Positions 17,189 to 26,739 of a stretch of DNA of 47,613 nucleotides are shown here, piece after piece. The stretch lies in the NCBI GenBank assembly GCA_048498995.1, contig JBEHWX010000041.1, positions 1-47,613 on the forward strand, written 5' to 3'. The stretch is from JBEHWX01 sp048498995. Its GTDB lineage: Bacteria; Bacteroidota; Ignavibacteria; OLB7. Under the pieces are notes generated by a model, which was not told the DNA's origin, did not search any database, and saw only the letters and a list, made by a program, of their open reading frames with translations. The position numbers and the translations under genes are program-made. Every line of letters begins with the position of its first letter. The stretch's first letter is position 1.

Positions 17189-17551
17189 ATGTCCGAGAAC
17201 CCGACCGCGCATGACGCGCGATTCCTGCCGATTGCACTGTTCGTCACGCCGACCGAGGACGAGTCCGGCGATCACGATCTCTACGTCCATCTGCTCGACC
17301 GAGACTACAAGGTCGCACGCCTGTACAACCCAGTCCCGCTGACCGGCGCGGGATGTCTGCTGGCCGAGCTGCTGTGCGGCCGCGTGAATGTGGAGGTGGC
17401 CCGCGCCTTCGATGAGAAGCCCGCATTGTGGAAGCTCGTCGAGGCGATCGAAGCGCTCCTTCCGACGGTCGACGATCCATCGAGCGACGATTCCGAGACA
17501 ACCGATACCGACCACGCGAACGCTCCGCCAACGGAGACCGTCACCGCGTAG
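17189..17551 (+). CDS. Unknown soluble protein with acidic tail
   Basis: 120 residues. The N-terminal 85 form a compact alpha/beta-like region (LPIALFVTPTEDESGDHDLYVHLL). The tail is acidic and threonine-rich. No family is recognised. It lies inside the virion gene run. Confidence 0.6.
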   Translation: MSENPTAHDARFLPIALFVTPTEDESGDHDLYVHLLDRDYKVARLYNPVPLTGAGCLLAELLCGRVNVEVARAFDEKPALWKLVEAIEALLPTVDDPSSDDSETTDTDHANAPPTETVTA

Positions 17552-17635
17552 TCCAGGCAGATAGCTGTGCTCCAGTCTCCGACGGCTGCCGAGCGATGGA
17601 TGCTCTCTCACGGATCTTCCGAGGAGCGATCATCC

Positions 17636-18226
17636 ATGATGAAGAAACCACCGATCACGTATGACAATGGAACTGAAACTATGGGCGCACTTACGAAAAT
17701 CTCGCATAGCCTAGGCGAGAAAGGCTCGCTGTCGGAGCTGGGCGCACTGCTGGCCGCTGCCGGCGCTTCAACCTTGTACACGCAGGTCCCGACGACACTC
17801 AATCTGAGGAAGAACCTGGGACTCCTGGTAGCCGCGGGCATCCCGCTCGGAATCGGCTTCCTGACGGGTAATCGCGCGCTACGATACGCCACCTACGGAG
17901 CGCTGCTCGCGCACCTATGGTATGTCCGAGGCCAGGGGCTCACCTACGCCGTCAACAAGCGGTATATCTGGAGTTACGACGGCGTGCCGACCACCGACAT
18001 GGCCGATGAGATTGCACCGATACCGAGCCGGATGCTCGTCCAGGGCCAGGAGGTTATCGGCTATCCCCCGAGCGATCTCCCCGCCGCGCAGCCCGCCGCC
18101 ATGAACGACTACATCCCGAAGACGCGGCAGCTCAACGACGGCCGCGCAACGGTTGGTGCCAATCCTCTGTTGAGGAGTGGTGCCCCGCTGAGTCCGAATG
18201 TCCCGCTCCTGGCGGGAGGCCGATAG
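17636..18226 (+). CDS. Membrane protein of the virion operon
   Basis: 196 residues from the ATG preceded by GAGGAGCGAT. The frame is open to 17567 but has no better start. Two to three hydrophobic segments lie in the first half (ELGALLAAAGASTLY; LGLLVAAGIPLGIGFLTG; ATYGALLAHLWYV). The second half is soluble and proline-rich. Function not assigned. Confidence 0.65.
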   Translation: MMKKPPITYDNGTETMGALTKISHSLGEKGSLSELGALLAAAGASTLYTQVPTTLNLRKNLGLLVAAGIPLGIGFLTGNRALRYATYGALLAHLWYVRGQGLTYAVNKRYIWSYDGVPTTDMADEIAPIPSRMLVQGQEVIGYPPSDLPAAQPAAMNDYIPKTRQLNDGRATVGANPLLRSGAPLSPNVPLLAGGR

Positions 18227-18343
18227 GATACGCCTTGAATACTCCGTCCGCCGTGACGTTGTCGCCGGCGGACGGAGGCGATGATGATGCTGATTTCTCG
18301 ATTCGCTGAACACCACCAGAACAACTGAAAAGGAACAGGAACC

Positions 18344-18934
18344 ATGTACGAAGGAACCCCTTTCGGGCTCCCGCCCACGGAGCTGGACGAGCTAATCTAT
18401 GACGTGTATTACGACACGGTTTTCTTCAAGCCGGGCGACACGTTGACCAACATCAGGTTCTTCCAGAACGACAGTAAGGACGAGCAGTACAGAAACTTCT
18501 CGCTGAACAGCGTGCTCACCGTCGACACGGCAATCTTGGGCTACCACGTCGAGCACAATTTCAAATTCAACGTCGGCTCGAACACCGGATTCGAGAAGCA
18601 ATTTCAGGCATACTTCGAGCAGTGCTCGGTCCTCAACTGGACGAAGGAAAAGAAGCAGGCATGTACCGTGCCCTTGACGGACATCCTCAACTATCAACCT
18701 TACGTCAACGGTGGCACGTACACCACGCGCGAGCTTCGGAGCGGGTATTATCCGCTGCTGAACAGGGTTGAGATTCCCACCGGCGGTCGCTTCCGTATCG
18801 ACCTTACCGTCGCCAAGAACCTGGCTCTCGCCTCAACCGGTATCGGGTATTTCCCGCTGGCCGGACTGACGAGCGATCTTGGCTACGCGATCAGGTTGAA
18901 AATGTACGTGGCCGTCCGGCAGCCGCTCTCGTGA
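18344..18934 (+). CDS. Candidate coat protein 1 (beta-rich)
   Basis: 196 residues, with an AAAAGGAACAGGA ribosome site upstream. The sequence is beta-rich, with few charged helices and no membrane segment. It ends with the pattern IPTGGRFRIDLTVAKNL...LGYAIRLKMYVAVRQPL, as in the last strands of viral jelly-roll coat proteins. Intergenic gaps on both sides (about 120 and 100 bp) suggest separate strong expression. It sits next to two other beta-rich proteins (19031, 19432); some tailless dsDNA viruses with single-jelly-roll coats also have neighbouring coat genes. This is inference from sequence character, not recognised homology. Confidence 0.5.
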   Translation: MYEGTPFGLPPTELDELIYDVYYDTVFFKPGDTLTNIRFFQNDSKDEQYRNFSLNSVLTVDTAILGYHVEHNFKFNVGSNTGFEKQFQAYFEQCSVLNWTKEKKQACTVPLTDILNYQPYVNGGTYTTRELRSGYYPLLNRVEIPTGGRFRIDLTVAKNLALASTGIGYFPLAGLTSDLGYAIRLKMYVAVRQPLS

Positions 18935-19030
18935 TGCCCAACGCGGGCGCACGCCCATGCTGGTACTCCATGCTGGAGCGTGCGCCCGTGAAGCCGATGT
19001 GAACATTCACCACCGAACTCCATCAGCAAA

Positions 19031-19435
19031 ATGATCGACGTTAGAAATTTCTATCTGGACGTGGTCACCGCGAAGATCACCAACCGCGGCGTCCCGACGC
19101 CCGTGGACTACAAGGCGCCGAGTGACGGGCGGGGATTCCGCGTTGTCGATGTCGTGCCGATCGTCTACGACGGTGCCGGAGCCGTCAGCTCCGCCGTCGA
19201 GACACGCGATCAGGTCACCATGCTCCTGCGATCCAAGGACACGAGAGCAAAGTACATCGACACTCCGGCCGACGTGTTCGTGTTCCAGGAGATTCAGAAC
19301 AACCCGCTCTGGAGCGGTTGGTTCTTCAACTCCGGGGAGAATTTCACCTTCACCTTCGAGGTGACCTCCTTGCTCGCGCTCGGAACCTCACCGTGGGTCA
19401 TCAACCTTCACCTCATCGGATATACCGAGCCGTGA
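19031..19435 (+). CDS. Candidate coat protein 2 (beta-rich)
   Basis: 134 residues. It has the same end pattern as its left neighbour: NSGENFTFTFEVTSLLALG...WVINLHLIGYTEP. It lacks membrane segments and coiled coils. Its stop overlaps the GTG start of the next gene (GTGA). A single-jelly-roll minor coat protein is possible. Confidence 0.5.
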   Translation: MIDVRNFYLDVVTAKITNRGVPTPVDYKAPSDGRGFRVVDVVPIVYDGAGAVSSAVETRDQVTMLLRSKDTRAKYIDTPADVFVFQEIQNNPLWSGWFFNSGENFTFTFEVTSLLALGTSPWVINLHLIGYTEP

Positions 19436-20115
19436 GCACTACTCAGACATTCGAGCCCCCCTGTGTCATCGACGGCCAGCAATACGTCGTTGCCGTCTGG
19501 ATGTCCTCGGCCGAGACCGCACCGCTCCAGACCGACACCTATATCACGAACGCCACCGACGGCTACCTGACGCGGTTTGAAGCGCTCGGGCAGGCTTCGG
19601 CCGCTCCTGGAAGTATGAGCCTCACGGCCGATCCCTACTCGACCAGGTTGCGTCCGGTGACCGACCTTCAGCGGCTGTACGACGCCGCGTCGGTGTGGCT
19701 GCTCTCGATGCGCTTCGAGGCGTTCGACGTGCTCGCGCAGGATAGCGCCATCCAGGACGCGGCGACACTCGCAGCACTCGCCACGTCGGCCGGAACGGAC
19801 GATGCCTACGTTCAGTCACCGTACAGAAACTCGCTCGCGTGCGGCTGGCAGCCGAATTGGTTTCGCCCGAGACTTCGCGTCAATGGTCGTGACGTCCTCT
19901 TCCCTGACGCGTCGCGATCCGCGTTCGGCGCCAAGAGCAACAGTGGCGATCTCAGCATCGGCCTCTCGGTCCCCTTCTCGATCAAATGGGACGTGTGGCT
20001 CGGCAAGGTCACCGAGCTGGAAGTCTTCGCGCAGGTCGTCCAGAAGGTCGCATCGAAGTACGTGCGATACCCGGTGAGGGCCGAGGCCCATTTCATCATC
20101 GACTCGGGAGCGTAA
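19432..20115 (+). CDS. Candidate coat or vertex protein 3
   Basis: 227 residues starting at the GTG in the GTGA overlap with the previous gene. The frame upstream is a shadow. Mixed beta strands and two helical stretches are seen, and the end (LSIGLSVPFSIKWDVWLG...VRAEAHFIIDSG) is again beta-like. Tight coupling to the previous gene suggests the two products act together. Confidence 0.5.
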   Translation: MSTTQTFEPPCVIDGQQYVVAVWMSSAETAPLQTDTYITNATDGYLTRFEALGQASAAPGSMSLTADPYSTRLRPVTDLQRLYDAASVWLLSMRFEAFDVLAQDSAIQDAATLAALATSAGTDDAYVQSPYRNSLACGWQPNWFRPRLRVNGRDVLFPDASRSAFGAKSNSGDLSIGLSVPFSIKWDVWLGKVTELEVFAQVVQKVASKYVRYPVRAEAHFIIDSGA

Positions 20116-20119
20116 CGCA

Positions 20120-20644
20120 ATGATCGTCACGCCTCTGGACGTCTACCGAATGGCGCTCCGCGCGTTGCCGAAGGTCGAAGCGAAATATCCCGTCGCCAAC
20201 CGCCTGAAGCTCGCGCGCGTCATGATTCCGCTGGTGAAGCGTGAATCCACCTTCAACACCGAGGCGGTCCCGGCGCAGAAGACCTCGTCTGGATGGGCCA
20301 AGGGGCTGACTCAGGTTACCGAAGGGACGATGCGCGACATCGAGAAGCGCATGGGCTGGGAGGAGCGTTCGTATTCGGCGCGCACCGACGACCCGCAGTA
20401 CGCGATTGACCTCGGCGTCGCTCATCTGGCCTGGCTTCTCTCACGAAACAAGGCGGACTTCAAGCGAGCGCTCTACCACTACAACCAGGGTCCGTACGCG
20501 AAGTACAGCTCCAAGTCCTACGGAGAGAAGTACTCGACGTCGATCCTGAACGATTACGACACGTATGATTTCGCGGCGCTGGAACAGCGGCTCGAACCGT
20601 CCGTCGCCAGCACCCTGATCCACCTACGAGGGGAGTTTTTCTGA
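20120..20644 (+). CDS. Lytic transglycosylase (SLT type)
   Basis: 174 residues. Catalytic glutamate in PLVKRESTFNTEAV, then GLTQVTEGTM and the ALYHYNQGP motif of SLT-type transglycosylases, which cleave peptidoglycan glycan chains. No signal peptide. It is probably a virion entry enzyme. It is related to the enzyme at 27174. It overlaps the next gene by TGATG. Confidence 0.85.
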   Translation: MIVTPLDVYRMALRALPKVEAKYPVANRLKLARVMIPLVKRESTFNTEAVPAQKTSSGWAKGLTQVTEGTMRDIEKRMGWEERSYSARTDDPQYAIDLGVAHLAWLLSRNKADFKRALYHYNQGPYAKYSSKSYGEKYSTSILNDYDTYDFAALEQRLEPSVASTLIHLRGEFF

Positions 20645-21573
20645 TGTCACGACGTAAGTCCGAATACCACTTTCAACCCGACATCACCTATCTGATCGGC
20701 GAGGTCAAGAGCGGCGCGCCCAACTATCGGAACCCGGAGCTGATCGGCAACCCGCGCAGTGTCTACGGCGAAGTGCTGTTGCGTCATGGATGCACGACAC
20801 CCCGCGAGCTTGCCGAGAAGAACCCGCTGGCATTACGCGAGAAACGATTGTACGCGATCATCGAGCGCCAGGAGGATGGTGCGCAGCGGACCATCACCGT
20901 CATCACTCCTCTTCCCGCGCCCGCCGGAACGGCTCCGCATTCGGGACTGGCAGACGCGGTAGCGCCCGTGCCGATGTTCGATGATCGGGCGAACAAGTAC
21001 CTGCCGACGCCGCGCGAGCGGATCGAGGCGCTGGAGGAACATAACCGCATGCTCCACTCGCAGCTCTCGGCCGCCAATCAGAACGTGCAGGCGGTGCTCA
21101 TGCAGAATCAGCAGCTCATCGAGAAGATCAACGATGCGCTGGACTCACGGGCGACGGAGACCGCCGCGAAGGTGGAGGCCGTGATGGCCCTGAAGAACCA
21201 GGTCGAGCTTTCCGCTCTGAAGGAGAGTCTGAGCCAGGAGCTTGATAAGCGCGTTGAGCGCGAGGTCAAGCGCAGCTCGCAACAGGGACTCTCGGGCTTG
21301 CTGGAACATCCGGCGGCCGTGCCGATCCTTCAGTCGGCGATCGGCCTGTTGATCGGCAAGTTCTTCGGTCCAGGACCAGATGCCATGCCCCCTGGAGGCT
21401 TTCCGCCGGGAGGGTTTCCGCCGGGAAGTATTCCACCTGAAGCCTTTCCACCCGGTGCCTATCCACAGGGTGCCGGCTCGCCCGGAGGGATGCCACCGGG
21501 AGCATTCTACGCGCAGGCGAACCACACCACCATGCCTGACGACATTCCCATGATCCATATCAACGAGACCTAA
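20644..21573 (+). CDS. Coiled-coil protein with PPGG-repeat tail
   Basis: 309 residues. The N-terminal 130 form a globular part (FQPDITYLIGEVKSGAP). Residues about 125-215 are a coiled coil (ERIEALEEHNRMLHSQLSA onward). A hydrophobic patch (AIGLLIGKFFG) follows, then a tail of PPGGF-type repeats. A structural or assembly role is likely; the family is unknown. Confidence 0.7.
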   Translation: MSRRKSEYHFQPDITYLIGEVKSGAPNYRNPELIGNPRSVYGEVLLRHGCTTPRELAEKNPLALREKRLYAIIERQEDGAQRTITVITPLPAPAGTAPHSGLADAVAPVPMFDDRANKYLPTPRERIEALEEHNRMLHSQLSAANQNVQAVLMQNQQLIEKINDALDSRATETAAKVEAVMALKNQVELSALKESLSQELDKRVEREVKRSSQQGLSGLLEHPAAVPILQSAIGLLIGKFFGPGPDAMPPGGFPPGGFPPGSIPPEAFPPGAYPQGAGSPGGMPPGAFYAQANHTTMPDDIPMIHINET

Positions 21574-21585
21574 CCGAGAGCCACC

Positions 21586-21738
21586 ATGCCGAAGAAAGCC
21601 GTAGCCGCGGACATCCCGCAAGAAGTCCTGACTCTTATCAGTCGGATCAACTGGCCGAAGATCACGCCCGCGCGTGTCTCCGACCTGGTGAAAAAGCTCG
21701 AACTCGCGATCTCGATGCTCGGGCTCCCGAAGCGATAG
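21586..21738 (+). CDS. 50-residue unknown protein
   Basis: A short ORF between two clear genes, 12 bp after the previous stop, with a GAGAG stretch before the ATG. It is a basic, helical peptide (MPKKAVAADIPQEV...LGLPKR). Spacing and codon use fit its neighbours. Confidence 0.5.
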   Translation: MPKKAVAADIPQEVLTLISRINWPKITPARVSDLVKKLELAISMLGLPKR

Positions 21739-21779
21739 TCAAAACTGTTGCCCCTCGATTCATCACCGTTCACATCGTC

Positions 21780-23270
21780 ATGAGTTGCTGCACCGATACG
21801 ATGCCACCCGGCCGATCACGGCCGCGCGGGTCGGCGGGGGGAGACCTCACCGGCTCCTATCCCAGCCCCGCCGTTGGAGGACTCCAGGGACGTCCGTTCG
21901 GCAATACGCCCGATACGGACGGCCAGGTACCCCGCTACAACGCCGGGAGCGGCCAGATCGTATGGGACATCGTCGCCGGCGGCGGCGGTGGCGCTCCAAG
22001 CGGGCCGGCCGGAGGGGATCTCTCCGGCACCTACCCGAACCCGATCGTCTCGAAGATTCGGGCGACACAGGTCAGCTCGACGCCACCGACAGATGGGCAA
22101 GCGCTGGTGTATTTCGGAGCGTCCGACCTGTACGTGCCGACACCGATTCTGAAGGTCGGCCATCCGGCCGGAGGGGATCTCGCGGGCACGCTGCCGAGTC
22201 CGATCGTTGCCGGCATCCGCTCGACCCCGGTCAGCTCCGCGCTGCCGACCGACGGACAGGCACTTATCTACTCCGGTATCGCCGGTCAGTATGTACCGAC
22301 CGGAGTGCTGCCGATCGGTGCAGCCGCAAGTGGCGACCTACAAGGAACCCTTCCGGGACCGATAGTCAAGGGGATTCAGGGGCGGTCGGTGAAGAACCAG
22401 GTCCCGTCCAACGGCGACGTCCTGACGTGGGTGGCGGGTAACAACCGCTGGGAGCCGATCGCGCCGACTTATGGCGGCTCGGTGACGAGCGTCGGTCTGA
22501 CAATGCCCAGCCTCTTCACCGTCACCGGATCGCCCGTGACGGCATCCGGAACCCTCGCCGTCTCGCTGACAACGCAGACGATAAACACGGTGCTGGCCGG
22601 ACCGATCACGGGGCTGGCCGACACACCAACGTTCCGCGCCCTTGACGTCGCCGACCTTCCCGTTGCCGGCAACGGTATCGTGGATTCGACCAAGATCGTT
22701 CGAGCCAACGACGGACGACACTGGGAGCTGACCGGAAGCGATGTATATCGCTCGGCCGGCGCCGTGGGGATCGGCGCGACGCCGCCGGCCAACGTCCGAA
22801 TGCACATCAAGGCGCTCTCCAACACGCTTTCGACGATCTCCTTCCAGGCCGTCGGCCCGACCGGAGGCCAGCTTTTCGGGATCTACGATCATGGCCAGAT
22901 CAGGATGAGCAACGGCGCCTTGCTCTTCGAGGGGGTATCAATGCAGGACAATGCGAGCGGGTCATGGATCATGTTCAATAATACGGCGCTCGGAGCCCCT
23001 TCGCTCGGCACCATCGACATCCAGAGCCGCAACAACAATCACATCTACCTGCATCCGACCGGGACCGGCAAAGTCTTCATCGGGACGGTCCCGTCACCAC
23101 CAACGGCCATGCTCGATATCGACTCGACCACCATTCGCCTGCGGCAGAATAAGACGATCGCCACGTCGGCCGATCCAGGGAACATGGGCGAGATGTGCAG
23201 CGACGATATGTACCTGTATCGCTGCTACGCACCGAACGCCTGGAAGCGCATCGCCTGGACGACGTTCTGA
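21780..23270 (+). CDS. Fibre-like receptor-binding protein with GDLxGxYPxP repeats
   Basis: 496 residues. The first half has at least four repeats of AGGDLSGTYPNPIV followed by a PPTDGQALVY-like stretch. This repeat is common in tail-fibre-like and surface proteins of Bacteroidota and their phages. The second half is a beta-rich C-terminal domain with HIYLHPTGTGKVFIG, typical of trimeric fibre ends. In a tailless particle it would be the host-binding spike. Its Bacteroidota-type repeats fit the host. Confidence 0.8.
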   Translation: MSCCTDTMPPGRSRPRGSAGGDLTGSYPSPAVGGLQGRPFGNTPDTDGQVPRYNAGSGQIVWDIVAGGGGGAPSGPAGGDLSGTYPNPIVSKIRATQVSSTPPTDGQALVYFGASDLYVPTPILKVGHPAGGDLAGTLPSPIVAGIRSTPVSSALPTDGQALIYSGIAGQYVPTGVLPIGAAASGDLQGTLPGPIVKGIQGRSVKNQVPSNGDVLTWVAGNNRWEPIAPTYGGSVTSVGLTMPSLFTVTGSPVTASGTLAVSLTTQTINTVLAGPITGLADTPTFRALDVADLPVAGNGIVDSTKIVRANDGRHWELTGSDVYRSAGAVGIGATPPANVRMHIKALSNTLSTISFQAVGPTGGQLFGIYDHGQIRMSNGALLFEGVSMQDNASGSWIMFNNTALGAPSLGTIDIQSRNNNHIYLHPTGTGKVFIGTVPSPPTAMLDIDSTTIRLRQNKTIATSADPGNMGEMCSDDMYLYRCYAPNAWKRIAWTTF

Positions 23271-23308
23271 CCGCATCATAACCATCATCATCACTTCTCT
23301 CACACATC

Positions 23309-23557
23309 ATGGATCTCAGCAACTACCTCGCGCGCAAGGCCAAAGGTGCAATTCAGATCGCCAAGGTCATGGACGGCTACGCGGTCGCCTCGAAGCGCTA
23401 CGACCAAAACACTTCCGAGTACTTGGACACCGAGATTTCGCCGCTCTCCCGCCCGTGGGTCGAACAACAGCGAGTCATCATGGCGGCAAATCTGGAAAAC
23501 CTTGACGCGATCGTGGCCGACCTCGATGCTCTCGACGCGGAGGCCGCGGACGCGTGA
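23309..23557 (+). CDS. Small helical unknown protein
   Basis: 82 residues, predicted helical and acidic at the end (LENLDAIVADLDALDAEAADA). It overlaps the next gene by GTGA. Unknown function. Confidence 0.6.
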   Translation: MDLSNYLARKAKGAIQIAKVMDGYAVASKRYDQNTSEYLDTEISPLSRPWVEQQRVIMAANLENLDAIVADLDALDAEAADA

Positions 23558-24186
23558 TTCCACAACTGGCGGTCCGGATCAGGGATGAAGCGCGCTCGTG
23601 GTATGCCCGCGAATGCCGGGAGAACCCGAACACGCCTAACCGCGGCCCCTGTGTCGATGAAATTCAGGCGGCCTATTGGACGACCATCAGGGCCGAGCCC
23701 TGGTGTACCTCCTTCGTGTGGGTCGTGGTCGACGGCGCGGCGCGCAAGCAGGGTGTCACCAACCACTTGCCGAAGACGGCCGGCGCACTCGACCTGCTGA
23801 ATCGCGCGCGGAAGGCGTCCGAACTGGTGGTCGATCGAACTCCGGAGGTCGGCTCGATCTTCTATCGTCGATCGACGCTCGCCGGAGTCACCGGGCATAC
23901 CGGCATCGTGACGAGGGTCCAGAGCACCGGGATCGTCACGGTCGAGGGGAACTCCTCGAACCGCGTGGCGCAGTACCTCACCCCCCGAAGCCAGGTCGAG
24001 GCGAAGGCCAACGACTACTGGTTCATTCACGCCGAACGAATGGTCGCCACGCCATTGGTCGAGGAGGAGCCCACCAGCCAGGAACCGGCCGAGAGCTGGT
24101 CGATCACACGGTTGTGGCCGCTGGCCGCGATCGCCGGCATCGGCACCCTCGTATTCATAACACAACGAAGGAACAACACATCATGA
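23554..24186 (+). CDS. CHAP-like peptidase with C-terminal membrane anchor
   Basis: 210 residues from a GTG start coupled to the previous stop. Cysteine in EPWCTSFVWVVVDGAA, histidine in GHTGIVTRV, and TVEGNSS form the same core as the N-domain of the giant protein at 13274, so the two are paralogues. A transmembrane segment (LWPLAAIAGIGTLVFI) and QRRNN end the protein. It is probably a peptidoglycan peptidase held in the virion membrane. Confidence 0.8.
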   Translation: MIPQLAVRIRDEARSWYARECRENPNTPNRGPCVDEIQAAYWTTIRAEPWCTSFVWVVVDGAARKQGVTNHLPKTAGALDLLNRARKASELVVDRTPEVGSIFYRRSTLAGVTGHTGIVTRVQSTGIVTVEGNSSNRVAQYLTPRSQVEAKANDYWFIHAERMVATPLVEEEPTSQEPAESWSITRLWPLAAIAGIGTLVFITQRRNNTS

Positions 24187-24464
24187 GCACCAGAAAGAAG
24201 GGAACGAAGAAGAGTCCCCGGAAACGGGGAGCATCCAGAAAGCGCTCGACGAAGAAGCGCGGGGTCCGGAGCGCGGCGACGTCGAGGCGCAGGACCCGTA
24301 AGAAGTTCGTTCCCAAGGGGAAGCGCAGGAAGCCGATCCTCAAGTTCGCCGAGGACGACGTGCGCAAGGCCGGGATGGCCCGTATGGGGTCGAAGAAGCG
24401 GCTCTGGAAGAAGAGCCCGGTGAGTGGTATCCGCAAGAAGCAATACGGCCGATCCTGGACTTGA
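24183..24464 (+). CDS. Very basic DNA-binding protein
   Basis: 93 residues, with about 40% Lys and Arg in clusters of KKGTKKSPRKRG type and no acidic region until the middle. It overlaps the previous gene by ATGA. It is suited to condensing DNA within a particle, or it may be a membrane-associated basic protein as in tailless phages. Confidence 0.7.
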   Translation: MSTRKKGTKKSPRKRGASRKRSTKKRGVRSAATSRRRTRKKFVPKGKRRKPILKFAEDDVRKAGMARMGSKKRLWKKSPVSGIRKKQYGRSWT

Positions 24465-24470
24465 TCCGCG

Positions 24471-26735
24471 ATGAATCGAGCATTCCACCGCGCGCGACGT
24501 CGCATCGACTCGACGCTCAACGACATGATCTCCGAAGCACGCTCGGCGCTGCTCCGGAGCTTGTCATTTCCGCTGACGGGGTCCTCACCGAATGAGGCCC
24601 AGGCCGCGCCGTCCCCGGTGGCGCGCCTCGATGCCGGTTCTCCTCCGCCGCTGGTTGAAGGAGGAGAACCCGGCATCGCCGGCGGCATGTCTCCGGGCTC
24701 GGATGAAGCCGATTCATCATTGATCGTGTGGGAGAATCCCGACGTCGTGAATCCCCCGCGGCGCTCAACCCCGAGACGTCGGCCGAGTCCGGCGCCCCAG
24801 GAGCGGAACGTACCGGCGCAGGAAGAGCCCGCGCCAGTTCCCCACGCGCCCGCCAAGCGCCAGCGCCCGAGATCGAGCACCCGCATGCGCACCGGAAGTC
24901 CGCTCGGGCTACGCTTCTACCTTGGTGGGCATACGGAGATCGAGACGAGCAAGGGCACCATTCCCGCGCGATACGCTCTCGTGGACGCCGAACAGCTCCT
25001 TACGTCTCATGATCCGGTGTCGTTCGCCCCGAACACGGAGTTCCCGGCCGACTGCCAGCACCGTCGGTATGACGTCGATCCGCTGGAGCAAGCCCGCGTG
25101 ATGCGTGCCGCTGGTGACCTCCACCCGCGACTGCTCATCACCGATGGACCGACCGCCGTCGACGGGCCACCGATCGTGGCACCGAGCGGCGTGGTTCTCG
25201 GATCGAGCGGCCGAGTCATGGCCCTTCAACGAGCCGACGACCGGCACCGATACGATGATCTTCTCCAGGAACGGCTTGCTGTCTTCGGTCTTCGACCGAG
25301 CGATGCTCGACGACTGCACAAGCCGATTCTCGTGCGCCTGGTGGATGTCCGAGAGAAAGAGTATCCAGCGTACTGCCGTCTCTTCAACGGCCGGTCGGAG
25401 CTTGCAGGACTCGCGCAGCCGCCCGGCCGCTCCCGGCCAGTCGCGGCGCGCGACGGAGAGTTCACCGACCTGGTCGTCGAGGACATATCGCGTGTCCTGG
25501 CCGAGTCGTCGGCCGAGTCGTTCGTCGCGGCCGCGGCGGACCCCGCCGTCTCGCGCCGCATCGTCCGCGCGCTGCGGGCCGTGGGAATCGTCACCGACGA
25601 GAACGAGCGCCGCTGGCTCGATCCGGCGAGCGACGCGCTCTCCATGCTCGGTGCGCATGCGGCAGAACGGCTCATCCTGGCGAACCTTCTGTCGGACGAT
25701 CGAGAGACCGGACGGAACGCGGCCGGCGATACCATCGTGGCAGCACGGCCGTACGCATGGAAGCTCCTGGTGGCGGGCTCCCACATTGTCCGCATGCGGA
25801 AGCTCCCCCATCAGTGGAGCCTCCTTCCGGCGATCAAGGATGCTCTCGCGCTCGACGAGGAGCGTCGCTCGCGGCGCGTGCGGAGCAAGGAAGCGTTCCT
25901 GGCATCGCTCTCAGCCCGCCGGCGGCCGTCGGATCGAGCACTCCGCGTCTGGGAGCGCCTGGACGCTCCGGAGCCGTCCTTCGGGCGGTTTCTGGCCGCA
26001 TACGTCACCTCGGCCGAGCAGGAGGCGAGCCGCACCGACAATCGTGGTTTCGGCGGCGCCACTGCACCCGCGAAGACCACGGACGACATCCTGACGGAGA
26101 TCCCGGAATCGGCGCTCGCCGATCGGCCATTCGAGATGATGACCCTGGCCGACGTCCACGCGATCGAGCCCGATCCCTTCCCCTGGTCGGCGAGGTTCAA
26201 ACGGTTCATGGGGAATCTGCCGGGACGCTTCCACGCACTGTTGTGGGGCGAGCCTGGTGGTGGGAAATCGACTTGGAGCTTGCAGTTCGCCGACGAGGTC
26301 TCCAGGGAGACACCCGTACTGTACGTCTCGGCCGAGGAATACCTACGCGCCGGCAGTATCACACACCGTGCGGCCGTGGCCCGTGCGTATTCCCCGGACG
26401 TGACGATCGTCGACACGCGCGACCTGGAGGATTTGAAGCGTCTTCTGGCCCAGGGTCGCTACGGCTGGTGCATCATCGACTCACTCAACGCGATGCGCTC
26501 GCATGATCGGCCGTGCAAGCCGGATGATCTTCTCGGCCTCCAGCGGACATTCCCCAAGATCGGCTTCGTCTACATCGCACACCGGCTCAAAGGGGGAGCA
26601 TCATTCAAAGGCCCGTCAGATTTCGAACACATGGTTGACGCCGTGGCGGTGTTCCAGGACAAGACGGCCCGGTGGGTAAAGAACCGCTTCCAGGGAAGCC
26701 ACCCAGCAGCAGAATTCAAGGTATTCGGGAGATAG
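24471..26735 (+). CDS. DdrB-like ParB domain fused to RadA-like ATPase
   Basis: 754 residues. After a disordered N-terminus, residues about 140-290 match the DdrB-like ParB superfamily domain of phage and plasmid proteins (SHDPVSFAPNTEFPADCQHR, then APSGVVLGSSGRVMALQRA). The C-terminus (about 575-754) is a RecA-fold ATPase: Walker A WGEPGGGKSTW, Walker B CIIDSLNAM, then GPSDFEHMVDAVAVF and KNRF, which resemble the end of RadA/Sms. This pairing suggests a protein handling phage DNA (recombination, replication or packaging). No FtsK/HerA-type packaging ATPase is seen elsewhere in the element, so this may fill that place, though its fold is different. Confidence 0.75.
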   Translation: MNRAFHRARRRIDSTLNDMISEARSALLRSLSFPLTGSSPNEAQAAPSPVARLDAGSPPPLVEGGEPGIAGGMSPGSDEADSSLIVWENPDVVNPPRRSTPRRRPSPAPQERNVPAQEEPAPVPHAPAKRQRPRSSTRMRTGSPLGLRFYLGGHTEIETSKGTIPARYALVDAEQLLTSHDPVSFAPNTEFPADCQHRRYDVDPLEQARVMRAAGDLHPRLLITDGPTAVDGPPIVAPSGVVLGSSGRVMALQRADDRHRYDDLLQERLAVFGLRPSDARRLHKPILVRLVDVREKEYPAYCRLFNGRSELAGLAQPPGRSRPVAARDGEFTDLVVEDISRVLAESSAESFVAAAADPAVSRRIVRALRAVGIVTDENERRWLDPASDALSMLGAHAAERLILANLLSDDRETGRNAAGDTIVAARPYAWKLLVAGSHIVRMRKLPHQWSLLPAIKDALALDEERRSRRVRSKEAFLASLSARRRPSDRALRVWERLDAPEPSFGRFLAAYVTSAEQEASRTDNRGFGGATAPAKTTDDILTEIPESALADRPFEMMTLADVHAIEPDPFPWSARFKRFMGNLPGRFHALLWGEPGGGKSTWSLQFADEVSRETPVLYVSAEEYLRAGSITHRAAVARAYSPDVTIVDTRDLEDLKRLLAQGRYGWCIIDSLNAMRSHDRPCKPDDLLGLQRTFPKIGFVYIAHRLKGGASFKGPSDFEHMVDAVAVFQDKTARWVKNRFQGSHPAAEFKVFGR

Positions 26736-26739
26736 TAGC

